Below, piece by piece: positions 13,215-25,373 of a stretch of 64,000 nt of DNA; the stretch's first letter is position 1, and the number at the start of each line of letters is the position of its first letter. The stretch covers positions 62,001 through 126,000 of the forward strand of contig JAQGDQ010000005.1 in NCBI GenBank assembly GCA_030141605.1, read 5' to 3'. The notes beneath the pieces were generated by a model, which did no database searches, was not told the origin of the DNA, and saw only the letters and a program-made list of their open reading frames with translations. The DNA is from Tubiluchus corallicola. Lineage: Eukaryota; Priapulida; Priapulimorpha; Priapulimorphida; Tubiluchidae. The position numbers and the translations under genes are program-made.

Positions 13215-16200
13215 ATGAAATCAGACTATTTCGCAGCATATGGGCTAAAATTTTGCGAGAAGAGCATTCTGTATCTCTACAAAATGGCCAAGAATTTACG
13301 ACTGTTGAATGGACGGTGTCATGATAGCGACCGAAGCGATCATGATTTTGGGAATCATGTTGACTACTGTTTAAGTTCGCCGACGTCCAAAGACGCAGAC
13401 GTCAAGCCGTTTGGTAGCAATATGAGTTTGTCTAGTAGTCCCGCTGCTAATGAGCAACTAGATTTTAGTGACAAATTTGCTGGTGGTGATAATAAATTTG
13501 TTATGGTGAAAGGCAAAACAGAATTGCAGCATCTAAAGGAACTGTTACTTCTAAATTTGGACGTTATTCAGCAGCAGCAAGAAGAACTACGAACAAAGGA
13601 TCGTCGGATAAAAACTGTCTTGCAAGAGAAGGAAACGGTATGAGTTTCAAATGATTTCTGCAAATTGTACAGTAGCTGTTACACAAAATATCTCCAGGCA
13701 CATATAACCGATAAAAACGATATGCGTGGCTATTCGCTAAGGCTACATATGTATTCTGTTCTTAAATAGTTGTGAGGGTGAAGAACTATATTTTATTACG
13801 TTAGAAATTTTGCCAGAGCAAAAGTCAATAAATTGGAGAATACATATAGAAACAATAACAGGCTTAACTTATACAGTTATTATAAAATTTAGACATAAAA
13901 TGTTCCAACACAAAAATTTTCTAGTGTCTCTTCATGTTTTGTGTTAAAAATCTGCACAAAAGCCTTCATATTACTTATTCTGAGCTTTGCTTACTTTTTA
14001 TGGTCTTCTAATATTATGCTTTTCAGCTAAAATGCCGGATAAATCGCATGGAACGCAGATTGTCTCTGTTAAAACAAAAGGAAGTAAAACAAGTTGACAA
14101 CGAAGGCAGTTCAAGCCATCATTTGACAATCAGACAAGAACCTGGAGTTGAGCCTGAGGTAAAGGATCAGGCTACGGCAACTGTTCAAGTGAAACAAGAA
14201 TCGGTTACAGAACCTACTCAGCCACCTGTATCTCAGCCTCTTACATCAGAAAGGACTGCTTTGCCTGTTAGTAAAGAAAAACTGGCTACACTTGTTCAGA
14301 CATTAGAAAGTGAGGTAAAAGATCAGGCTACAGCAACTGTGCACATGAATTTTGAAACTGTTGAGACTGGAACACAAACTGATAGTTGGAGAGCACGCAC
14401 ACCTTTACCTAAGGGACGTCGTGGACGCAAAAGGTTGAAATATGTTTATAGGCCTATTAACTAAATAGTTGGTAATGTTTTCGAAATTTTACTTAATATT
14501 GGCATTTGTCAAATCTTGTCTAGGTGTGTTTTCATACTATGTATGTGAAATTAGATTTTGAACTGTAGGCGAGTAAACATAGACATTAGGCCCAGGGATG
14601 GCCGATCCTGATCATACAATTGGCGATAGGGCCTCGATCATATGTACTTCCCGATTGTCTGAAATCGGGATCGGGAAATGTAAAAAAAAATTGGGACATA
14701 CTTAACTGACCAACTTTATTTAAAAACTAGATTCAGCATACCTAATGCTAAATTTCGCTTTTAGTTATATTCTTGAATTACCTTCAAGTGTGTTGAAAGT
14801 CAAACTGTCTATTGCAATAGCAAAACAAATTTCTTATTCGTAAAACATGAAAGACGCCATGTTTAATGTTCACATCAGAGCAATCCCACAGGCCTTAGCA
14901 ACTGGTTGTGTCGTAAAAATTAGCTACGGTGTACATTTTGATCACCATCACCGTGCCTATAATAACGTTTGCAGACCATATTTACTTAAGTCAGTCAAAC
15001 GAACTACTTAAAAATGAACTACAATAACTGATCTTTTTGTGATTCTTTTAATTTAGTTAACAGAAAACGTAAAAAAAGCTAGTAATTTTTAGCTTTTTCC
15101 TGCCGTTCGTTTTGTTTTGGACACAGTAAAGCATCTTCTTGTAACTAAGTAATTAGACATACATGTAGTATCCTCATACTATGGTAACTTACAAAAGGAT
15201 TGGGAATAGTCGGTAATCGGGCATGATTGGACATCAGGATCGGGTAGACAGCAACAATCGGGATCGGGATTTTCTGTGATCGGCCATCCCCGATTAGGCT
15301 GGTCTTTTCATTTTTGCGACAGTGATAAAGTCCACTGTTGTTTTAAAGGAAAGAACATGTCACTTAGCATGTGGGTTTATTTTGCTATTATCACCTTAAA
15401 TTAGAAAATTTTAACCAAGAAATTTGCCAGCAAAACTGTTTTTAAAGCTTAAAGTTAATTTATACTGTCATTGTATAGAAATCTTAAAGCGCAGTGGTAG
15501 CCGCCATTTACTTGAACATTATGACTTAAATGTTGGCCGTTGTGAGTTTTCGTAAGTGTATTGTAGCTTTCTGTAAGTTGGCGCTGCTTAAACTAATTGA
15601 ACCTTCTGCAGCTGCTTTAATGTTCATGCAAAAATATCACAAAATCAGCAACCTAATTTTTTATAAAAAACTTACTATACTTTTGACAGAAATTGGCAGT
15701 GCGCTGTTTATTGGTGGAAGAATGGGCATTCAAAATGGGAACGTCCATGCGTGAAATGATCACGATTTTAGAGCGATTTTATTAATTATGCAAGGCATTT
15801 TAATATCACACTTTTATTATTAAATCCTTCTAACATTTTTTGTGAACAGTGATCAGTATTAGCCTAATTTCTCAGAAGGCTTGGTCTTTCTTTTGAGCAA
15901 TAATTATAAGCTATTATGTCACTAATGATTATTTCAAATTTGTTTGTGTGATGGCATTTTAGCAATACCTATTATCTTATTTTAAAAATCTCAATATTTG
16001 GTTGATACGTATTTAACCAAAAGGAAATGATTAAGGTGTTTTTATTGGGATTGACAAAGTTAACAGATGTCTCAAGGACATTGTTTTTAAAAAAATTATG
16101 CCAAGATAGTGCTTAGAAATGATGACGATGTTTTATTATAGAAAACAGCAGGGAGTAGTGTCACGTGCAGCTAAACGACTTGCTTTCTCAGAGCCTACAA

Positions 16201-19200
16201 CTAGCAAAAAAATTACTGTACCTAGCCAAAGTAATCTTGAAGAGAAGAGTGCTGTGTCTGGAACTTATTTACAAACAGAGCCTTGTCTTCAGTTAAATGA
16301 TGAAAGGTTTTTCAAATGCAGTCGCTACTATTCATTCAGCGTTGATGCATTGTTTGCAACGCGTGATGAATGCAAAGTTTCACACCAAAAATTTGTTGGT
16401 ATGTATTGTCTGAAATGAAGATATTGCCTCTTGCTTATTTAATTTAAGCTAGTTTTATTTGCAGTGTTAAAGTAAAAGTTCTTTTATTTGAATGTTAAAA
16501 CAAGTGCACAACCTGAAAACTTGTGTTTTCCTTTAGTGATTAGTTATGACTACAAACATTAGCCCAGATCACTATACTTGAATATACGAAAGTGTTTTAG
16601 TTGCTTGGTTGGGTAACTGGGTTATTGTACTTGTTTTTGTTCTGCATATATTATAAGAAAATATATTTTAAGTAATTGCCTTTTACTTGTCTGTCCAGTA
16701 ATTGATGTCAATGAGTATAAAAATAGTGAAAATTTCAAGCTGTGTTATGCAACTTGTATCAGGTAATGTAAGGCATTACAGAAAGTTTTGAAACTTTCAG
16801 AAAAGCATTGTAAAAATTTAGTGTTGGCTTTAAAACAGTTTAACCTTAGTTTTTATAAGTTTTGTATTTAGATGTGTTCCCAGTTGCCAGTACAGCAGGC
16901 TTGTTCTCATTTGTTGATATTCTATTTCAGAAGTACCTACTTGGCGTTTTCATGCACTTACTAGTTGTTACAGTCTAGAAGGCACTGAAGTAAGTTAAAT
17001 AATAATTTCAAGTAATTTTCGTGGTTCTTGCGCTAGTCAGTGCTCTGTGAAAATTTTAGTTCTGCTTCAATTATTTAAAACTTAAATGTGTATATCATTT
17101 TTAAATTAAGTTTAGATATCAGTCAAAGTTACTGTCAGATTTCTTCATAGTCATTTAAATGCCTAAATGGTTTGCATAGTTGTGTGGTGCTTAGAAAAAT
17201 AACGTGATTTGTTCATTTGTAAATATTTAACACTTGTAAACTACGCATTAAAAAACTTGGACTTCTTTAACCTAGCAACTAAGCAAAGGTGCCCACTTTA
17301 TACATTTTTTTGGAATCTCCCTAAAGTTTAGTAATCAATGGTAATTGCCAGCTGTGTAAGGTGGTCTGAATTATAGGCATAAATTCAAATTTGCGAAAAC
17401 CGGTCCGTACTAAGGAAAAAACACAGTACACCTAGCTTTGGAGTTTCGGCTAATATCTCTGCTGCATTGAAATGACTAAATTAGTAACTATTTGCAAAAA
17501 ATAAAAAAGCGTATGCATTGTGCAAACTTTGGCTGCCAGCTATATTTCCCTAGAATAAACGACAAATGACTGTTTTGGGCACATTACAAAAAAATTACGC
17601 TCTGTATTGGTAATCTTTTAATCATGGGAAATCCTTTGGCCTTACTTGTTTGTTCGGCCTACAATCTTACCTATCTTGATATATGGAGTCTACAGGCTTT
17701 TTACGTGTCATCCTTACTTAGGATGACACGTGCAGCCTCATAGTTTCTGAAACTAAACAATAAGGCGGCATATTCCGTCATATAGGTGTTAAGTGCTAAT
17801 TCACTGTCTGTTCATATGTAAATCTTTCTTGCCTTTTTTATTCTCAATAATAATATTCATATATTATTGTTTGAAGTCAGGATGTGCCGCATACTTGTGA
17901 TCTGTGCATTGTAGCAGCTAAGCTATGTGGTTTCACTTTACAAAATGTTAGAAATTTACTATTGTTGATTTTCTAGGATTTAGATGATGAAGTGTTTTTG
18001 AAAAGGCACCAGAAACTGGAAACCGATGAAAAACGACGAAAGCGGTAAAGAATTAACTAACACACAATTTTTTAAAGTATTACATGCAAAAAAATCCATT
18101 CAATATGACACTTGAGAATTTAAATTTTAACTAGAACAAAAGCAGGAATGTGCCGATATGGGAACTTGTTCCGATCCTATACCAATTATTTTTACCTATT
18201 GCTGTTGGCTGAGCCGATACAATCTGATATCGCACCCAAGCTGAAATGATGGTATTATAACTTCTGCAAAGTTTATGTTGTGATTTTGGATTCTGACATT
18301 AGCTTGAAAATAAGATGACTTTTTGACTTCTTTTACTGTTATAATTATGGCATTTTTATCCTGTAAACTACTAATTGTGTACTAGTTTTGTGTTTAGAAC
18401 TACTGTTTTATTGTTAATACCTTTAATTTAGCTTTGCTGGATCAGCTTCGTATAATTTATTCACGGCATATTTGACGCCTGATAGCAATTGGGTTTTTAA
18501 TTTTTTAATTGCACATAAGTCAACTCGCAGTGATGTTTCATGTAAAATTGCAGATGTGATAAGAAATACGTGATAGCAAGCTCAGAGGCACAGATTTTAA
18601 AGTTTACAAAATATTTGCGCCTTCCGCGTGTGAAACATCTGCTTTAGTCAGACTCGTACATTTTGTGGCTCAGTTAACACTTAAAAATGACTGCACTTGT
18701 ATTTAAACAGCATGGTGAAAGCAAAATAGAATTTTTGAAGAAATTATTTAGATTAATGACTGTAAGTCTTTATTATGATCGCATTCATTAGGCCTTAATA
18801 ACAAAGAGCTCAATCTAATTTTATCAGGTGTATTCAAAGTGAAAATTTATTTTTGGAGAACCTTTTTTAACATCCGTGTTCCTATTGCTATTCTTATAGC
18901 ATTATTGGCCCAATCTCCGATCTGTTAAAATAGAGTTGTTTGCTTGCCTATCTCTGATTGTATATCGGATTGGCACATCCCTGAACAAAAGTTGTTGTCT
19001 AAAATGAATTTAATTTTGTCCTACACAAGTCATACCTCAGTTTTTCTGTGAAGAAAAACACTTTGTTGCCTTCTATTTTGATGCAAGACTTGAATAGAGC
19101 AAAACTAGAATAAAACTTTTCTGTCTTGGTTAACTATAGAAATTGAAATTGTTCTAATTAAAAAAAGGCTTATAAAACAATTAAAACTAAGGCAAAAACT

Positions 19201-22200
19201 GAAAAGTGTAACTAAAAAGTCACTAGCCCTAGTGCTGGTTCCAAAAATTTGAGAGTTCCAAAAATAGGGCTCCTAAAAAGGTGGTTACCTGTGGGAGTGC
19301 TGCAAGGTCCCAGTGGAAATGCATTTTTCCATATTTTAGTGCATTTTTGAAACTTCTGAAGCACACTTCCAGATTAAATTTTGTATTATAGTAAACTAAT
19401 TTTTTGAACATTAAAGCTGAGTTTGTGATTATTGTGAGTCTAACTAATGTAACGAGTAACAAGCAAATGGCTTTGACTTAAAAGCAAACGATTTTTAGAT
19501 GTTAGCAAGTGACTATCATTTTCCTGCAGCACTAAGTGATTTTACAAAATACATCATAAGATATTTATGTATTTGTGAGGTTAGTATGATGTTGGGTGGA
19601 GCTCTTGGATGAAATTCATTACCAATACCTAACTTTATTTTGCCATCTACACACATTAACTATGTGCTTTAGGACTTCTAACCTTCTAAAACGTCTATAT
19701 ATACATGTATATGTAACCTTAAGTTAAGTAATACCTATGTAAAATTTGCGGCGAGCCTTGGCTTTTGCAAACGTACTGCTAGCAAAAGGCAGTTTGTATG
19801 CTTGAGTCTGTGCAGGCCGCCTGTCAACTAAACATACTGAACATACCCGAATCCCACTGTAATCACCTGATATGTTTATACTTTGTTCAGGTGAATTGAT
19901 CAACAAATGGGCAAATTCCATTCCTAAATTCTGCATAACAACAGAAATGTAATATCTCCCATATTATTCACTTATTTTTCAATATTTTCCTATATACAGT
20001 TTTCACCAAGACAAACTGTTATTATTCATTGATCTTAATTAATTTATAGTGTGCTGCACTTTGGACAAACACCAACTCACCACCTCACTTAAGAGTGGTA
20101 TGTTAATAAGCCTACTTTGATATCTGTTTTACTTATTTATTTATTTAGGTGGGATATTCAGAGATTACGTGAGCAGAAATTATTAGAAAAACTGGACAAA
20201 AAATCCAAAGAAAAAGAGAAAGAGAAGGAAACTGAAATCTCAACTTTTTATCCACCAGTAGATGGCAGTAAGTTCCTGTATTATTTAATTTTGTTGCATT
20301 TTTGTGTGGTTGTATTGATAGCTGGTGTGTTGCTGTTAGTTAGTTTGGTATTTACAATAAACAATGACTATTGTTTTGCTCATGAGTGATTGAATGTAAT
20401 TTTATTTTTTTATCTTTGTAGCTCAGGTTATAGAAGTCAGTGATACGGTTCCTGTGGTGGCATTTGGTAGTCTTATTCCAAACTTTCAACCCAGGTATTC
20501 TTTTAAATTACTCATTTCTACAGTACATGTTTAGTTTCAAACTATGATTCTTGGTTTGCAGGCCAGCTACAAGTGAAGTTCTAAGTTATTGCTTGTTTGA
20601 ATAATATTTTATTAAAGTATTCACAATTTGCAAGTTTACTTTCCACATGGTGCTCTTCCGTGCCGTCTTGTAAATTTTCATTCAGCTCGTTGTGCTTGCT
20701 CTGGACTATTGATATCAAAATTAGAGACTTGAGATTTGACTTAAACCCATGGTGTATAATTTTAATCCATGTAATTTATAAGCTAGCAGTAATATAAAAT
20801 TTATTTTTTCTGGTGTTGCTATAACAGATTTTCTATTCAAATGAACACTGCAGTTTGCAGTGTGAACTCGAGCACTTAGTTTGTCTAATTTTGATTATGC
20901 AAAGCCATATTTCCATATTTGAGGCTTTACCTGCACTTTTCTGAAATCAGTAGTGTAAAAGAGCCAGCACCCTTTAATGATTGTTTTGCATTTATTACGT
21001 GTGATTAGAAATTCTATGCCCAGCAGAGATATTAGCGTCAAAAAACTGAAACTGTTGAAATTATTTTGAAAACAAATGCAGTCAAGACCTCGGTTTGCGA
21101 ACAACATCCCTTCATGAGCATGTTGTCTGGCAAAAAGATTCTCGATTAACGAACCTATCTAGACAACAAACAGTAGACACAATGTGTGTTTAGAAGTGGA
21201 TGATGATGATGATGTGGAGGAGTTGGTGATAGACTACAACACTGAATTCACCACAGAGGAACTGCAAGACCTTCAAAAAGACCAGTAACAGACGGCAGCT
21301 AAGGAAACATTTCCAGAGGAGCAGGATATTCCTACTTCACTAATAAAAAAATGGCTGGGAAGTAGGGGAGAGTTGCAAAATTCTGTTGAAGAAATAGTAA
21401 ACTGGGTCAAAAATTTTCAATGACAATGCTCTGTCTCATTACAGGCAAGTGTTTTAAAACACAGGCAAAAATAAATCTCATTGGTAGGATTTTTAGTGAG
21501 ACAGAGGCCCAGCGAGTCTGAAAGCAGCTGTGTCAGACTACAGCACCATGTATGATTGCAGGCCATTCATCAGACTTTATAGTCATCAAAGAACATAGAT
21601 CATCTACTCATTGGTACACCAATTCACTAATGTTGGAAGATGTTGTCATCACTGATGCATAATAATGAGTGTGTGTGTGTGTGTGTGGGTGGATGGGTGG
21701 GTGCGTGCGTGTGTGTGAGGGAGAGAATGAAGAAGGTCCTAGTGCAGCAAAAATACAAAGAGAAAAATCTTTAGAAGGACAGTTAACTAACATTTATATG
21801 TTAGGTGACTCCCTTCAGCTATAACTAAAATTCACTTTATTGGAGTCTAACAAACAGTGCAAATGTGAAATGTTTTACAGTCCACTATTAGGTAACATTA
21901 CGGCATTTCTCTCTCCTCTCTTTCTGGCTTATCAGGTAAAAATTGTCGCAGAGATTTTAGTTTCCACAACATTTAATTACAGTATAATTACAGTAGTTTC
22001 GTTAACAGTATAATAAATAATAAAGTGCTTGTTTTAAAGTTTTCATTAATGGCTTTCATTGGGTATGTATAAAAGACCATCACATTCAATTCGTTAAATT
22101 TTTAGCTGCTGTTTTGTAATTCACAGTTGTTTTCTTTATGTTTAATCGATTTCGAGAGCTAGTACGCACTACACATTGGCTAGTAACATATTTTTAAGCA

Positions 22201-22302
22201 GCATTTTCTGTTTCCAGTGATTTCACTTTGCCATGGTTTCATGCTTTGGAAAAGGGAAAGAAGTCTACACAGAAAAGAAAGCTAGGCTTAAAATCAGGCT
22301 AA
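13215..22302 (+). CDS. msl1: MSL1 homologue, MSL complex scaffold with PEHE domain
   Basis: Exons: 13215-13637, 14027-14433, 16142-16398, 16931-16989, 17977-18044, 20149-20267, 20422-20494, 22218-22302. The phases fit throughout and give 496 residues. Residues about 107-160 form a leucine- and glutamine-rich coiled coil (LKELLLLNLDVIQQQQEEL, then RINRMERRLSLLK), which in MSL1 dimerises and binds MSL2. The C-terminal PEHE domain (about 363-496) has VEVPTWR, then FLKRHQKLETDEKRRKRWDI (390-409), the MOF-binding stretch, and later VVAFG and FTLPWFH, matching the MSL3-binding tail. Known role: scaffold that activates MOF for H4K16 acetylation. An ATG at 13284 (MAKNLRLL) is an alternative start in better context. 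Exon 2 carries SUMO-consensus VKQE and a duplicated block. The exon 2 donor (AAAAG|GTTGAA) is inferred from phase; reading on would stop at 14463. Confidence 0.9.
14593..15292. mobile_element. hAT-like non-autonomous element in MSL1 intron 2
   Basis: The start reads CAGGGATGGCCGATC and the reverse complement of the end reads CGGGGATGGCCGATC. The flanks ATTAGGCC (14585-14592) and ATTAGGCT (15293-15300) are an 8-bp duplication with one mismatch. It is 700 bp long, with subterminal ATCGGGATCGGGA-like repeats at both ends. No transposase frame is seen. Confidence 0.85.
18143..18983. mobile_element. hAT-like non-autonomous element in MSL1 intron 5
   Basis: The start reads CAGGAATGTGCCGAT and the reverse complement of the end reads CAGGGATGTGCCAAT. 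A perfect 8-bp duplication AACAAAAG flanks it (18135-18142 and 18984-18991). The element is 841 bp long and non-coding. Subterminal CCGATAT/CGATC-like motifs are repeated at both ends. It sits between the exon encoding the MOF-binding helix and the next exon, in an intron of about 2.1 kb. Confidence 0.88.
20562..20604 (+). other. msl1: Possible alternative 3'-terminal exon of MSL1
   Basis: A good acceptor (TTCTTGGTTTGCAG) lies 67 bp after the donor of exon 7. Spliced in phase, it adds PATSEVLSYCLFE and a stop, and an ATTAAA polyadenylation-type hexamer follows closely. Use of this exon would remove the conserved FTLPWFH tail. It is inferred from sequence only. Confidence 0.3.
21180..21560 (+). 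pseudogene. pogo/Tigger-type transposase C-terminal remnant in MSL1 intron 7
   Basis: Translated blocks in shifting frames read EELVIDYNTEFTTEELQDL, KKWLGSRGELQNSVEEI, then FNDNALSHYRQVF and RPSESES. These match the C-terminal region of Tigger/jerky-like transposases (the ELT-EEL block, the FNDNA-SHFR block, and the RPSE-ES block). A stop after QKDQ and at least one frameshift show it is dead. The upstream sequence from 21080 (TCAAGACCTCGGTTTGCGAA) resembles pogo-type terminal sequence, which would leave only a small internal-deleted copy. Confidence 0.65.
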
Positions 22303-23651
22303 CAAGTGGAGAGGTTCATTATGATACGTCTACAGTTATGGTAGTTTAACTTAGGAATGTTAGCAGATTTATTGACATCCGTAATGTTTAGGCTTTCTGT
22401 TTTTTTTTAATACGAGAGTCATTGGCTACCTATTTTTACAATTGTATCACTTGTGAAAAAAATTGTTATATTTGGTCTGAATTTTGTCTTCCAAAAAATT
22501 AAAAACGTGATCATGGTAAACACCTGCAACTAAAAATTTGTTATGATAGTATAAATTCTTTTCTTTCTATCTGTCTATATTTGTTCTAAGTATGTTTGTT
22601 GTGCCCGCTGCACCTGTATTATGTTTTTAGATGGCATGAATCTTACCCAGCAACTTGTGAATGTGCAGCTGCAGCATTTAAAGTTTTTAAAGTTAAGTTT
22701 AGTAGCCAGGTAGCTAAATTATATGCATTAGTCAGTGGATATAATATTTTTTATGCACTTCTTAAATTCTCTGTTTCACACTTGTTACAAGAAAGGGTGA
22801 ATAACAATACAAAGTAATACTGTGTACACTATTGAGATACTATTTCTTATAATTCAAAGGTTTTCTGTTTACTTCTTGTATTGGCTAAAGTAACATGGAA
22901 TTTTTGCCAATTGGGGAATTATAATAGGCCATACATCTAGTAGCAAGTAGTTTTACAGCAGTATTTGTGGCATTGAATTTAGGGTAATTATAAGGGCATA
23001 ATCAGCTGTACACATTTCTAGTTCATTGTATCAGCATTTGAACTTGAGTCAAGTTGTGAAGGTTCTGTCATTTCAGTGATTTGGTTCTTGTACTTTTACG
23101 GTTTATTATTCGAATTATGTTTTAATTTTAACATACTCAATCTTACCGGAATATATAGTTACCAAGTTGTTGATATATTTCAGGTTAGTACTTGTGAAGA
23201 CTGATATGTAATTATTTTTTATAGATTTCATTTTAGTTGAATATTTGAAGGTTTTCCTAAAATTGTCACTATAAAGATAAAATTTCCATAAAGTTCACTC
23301 TACCAGCAATGCAAAGTCAGGGCATGGCACCTTTTTTAACATAAATCTGCCAATGAGCTGTCATGCTAAAACTCAGTTTAAGAACACAGAGCACGGTGAT
23401 CAAGGCGCAGCAAATTAAACTTAATGCCGAAAGCATGTTGCATATTTTGTTCTACTGTATATATAATTTGGGTTGTGCTACTGTATTTCAAAAGTTGAAA
23501 GAATGATAAAATGTAGCAAATTATGTAATCATTGTATTAGTTGTTATTTTAGGTTTATGTTCCTGTAAATATGTTGGCACATGTAATAAAATTACATTTT
23601 CTAATTTTTTAGTAGCATGTTTGTGTCGCATTCAGTGAATGCGCTTAGTTA
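22303..23651. other. Downstream flank of MSL1, no further gene seen
   Basis: AT-rich sequence after the MSL1 stop, presumably 3' UTR then spacer. An AATAAA hexamer occurs near 23585 (TGTAATAAAATTACA). The open frame at 22596-22817 has no recognisable similarity. Confidence 0.4.
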
Positions 23652-24079
23652 TAGGCCTGTAAAGATACATCAATGCATCATGATACCTTTTGAGAAAGTA
23701 CATGCATCGTCAAAGTGCACCAGTATCGCAATCTCAATCATTGATATTTAGCACATGCTTGACTGCCACTGATAAAAACAGTGTGAAATAATTCAAGCTA
23801 TAGTTGTATATGCTTAACAATCAGTGTACTGAGTGCAGCATTAACAGACTTGACACAGGCAAACCTACTTTGTTTATAAGTTTCTAAATGGCTTGATGCA
23901 AATGTGGAATACATTTGCACCAGCATATTTTAAATCAAAAGTATTGTATTTCTGGTGGCTTATAATGCAAACAATACAAGAGTATAAACAGAAATCAAAC
24001 AGTTTGCCAAATTATTTTACCACTTAGCAGTCTTAAAATTGTTTGATAAGTCTAATATATATATAGACATATATAATAT

Positions 24080-24113
<34 letters not shown>

Positions 24114-24232
24114 ATATATATAATAATAGATATATATAATATATATAATATCAACAGCTTAATCTAGTTTTTTCTTTATTAAAGCCTACAAACCTTAACT
24201 CAATGTGTGACTTGGGTGTATCGTTACAGCCG
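23652..24232. mobile_element. Old hAT-like element with internal AT-repeat
   Basis: The left end AGGCCTGTAAAGATACA and the reverse complement of the right end GGCTGTAACGATACA are similar to each other and to common hAT termini. No target duplication is evident, so the boundaries are approximate. The interior contains an alternating TA tract with hairpin-forming flanks at 24055-24150. Confidence 0.45.
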
Positions 24233-25373
24233 TAATGAGTCGTACATGAAAGTCAGTCTGTCATAAATGAGGACTGACATGCAAAAACGTACTCTGTAAA
24301 CAGTTTCGTTTTATCAATCCAGAAGAAAGAAATGACTTACATTTGGCAAGTAAATTTATTATTATTCCAGGGCAAATTATTATCTTTACCACTAAGCACG
24401 TTTTTAAGCTAAAAACATTTTAGTACAAAAATCCCACAGCACCTACACAATAGGCATTTGTCAATACATCGCCCGCCACAATTTTTTTTACAGCACACTG
24501 CTTCAAAATTTCAAACAAAAAACTGCCCTGCATCTCGATTAATGTAAGACTTGCATGTCACTTGTAAAATGGTTAGACCACTGTCAGCCTTCTTTGATAC
24601 GGCCAATCTTTAAGCTAATGCTCAATAACTTAAGTAAACCATGCATATGGTTTAGTGGGCAGGTGCTGACTTAGTTGATGATCAATCACCTAAGCCACAT
24701 AAATACAAGAGGAATTATTTTGAAGCTGGTTTGTCACATGATACACATTTGCTACAAAGAGTTTTACTTATTTGCAGGGGTATATTACCATATGTATTCA
24801 AAGGGCAAGGATGCATCGACAGCATCATCATTAAACCTACACCAATTCTAAAACAAACGTAGTTTGAGTCAGTTAACATCACATGGCTGTAGTTTCCTAG
24901 ACCTTTCTACGGAAACACAATCGTTTGTTCTGAATAATTTGAACATTAGTTATTGCTCGCATATAAGACCACATGCGATATTACAAACTCAGCTACATAG
25001 TGCCTAAGATGATAATATATACACAAGACACACATAGAATGTGATGTCACAAATGAATACTGTAAACAAATACAGAATTAATGTCATTCATTCCTATTTT
25101 GTCACTCCTATAGTAAATTAAAGGATTTGTTTACCACCACAAAAATAATTAAAGTTGAATCAGTTTTTGTTTTTAGCTTTAAAGACTCATAAATAAGTAG
25201 CATAATCTCATTAAAATCTGTTTGCCATAGTAACCAGTCAGCATACATAAAAGTGAATAAGTGCACAACAAGATAGCTTTATATCTCAGCCAAACTAGAA
25301 ACTAGACACTCAGTGATTGAACACAATATGTGTACATTACAGAAATTGCAGTTAGTAGTTAGTAACAATTTAG
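24233..25373. other. Spacer downstream of C1orf198 homologue, probable 3' UTR
   Basis: This AT-rich stretch lies 3' of the minus-strand C1orf198-type gene. No coding block or transposon ends were recognised. The UTR length cannot be judged from sequence alone. Confidence 0.4.

Noticed and set aside
14434-14464. MSL1 exon 2 continuing to a stop as LKYVYRPIN
   Set aside because: The phase-2 donor AAAAG|GTTGAA links correctly to exon 3; the read-through form would be intron retention and is only a possible variant.
20268-20389. Continuation of the MSL1 exon 6 frame (KFLYYLILLHFC...)
   Set aside because: This is read-through into the intron after GGCA|GTAAGT; the next exon restores the conserved VIEVSDTVPVVAFG.
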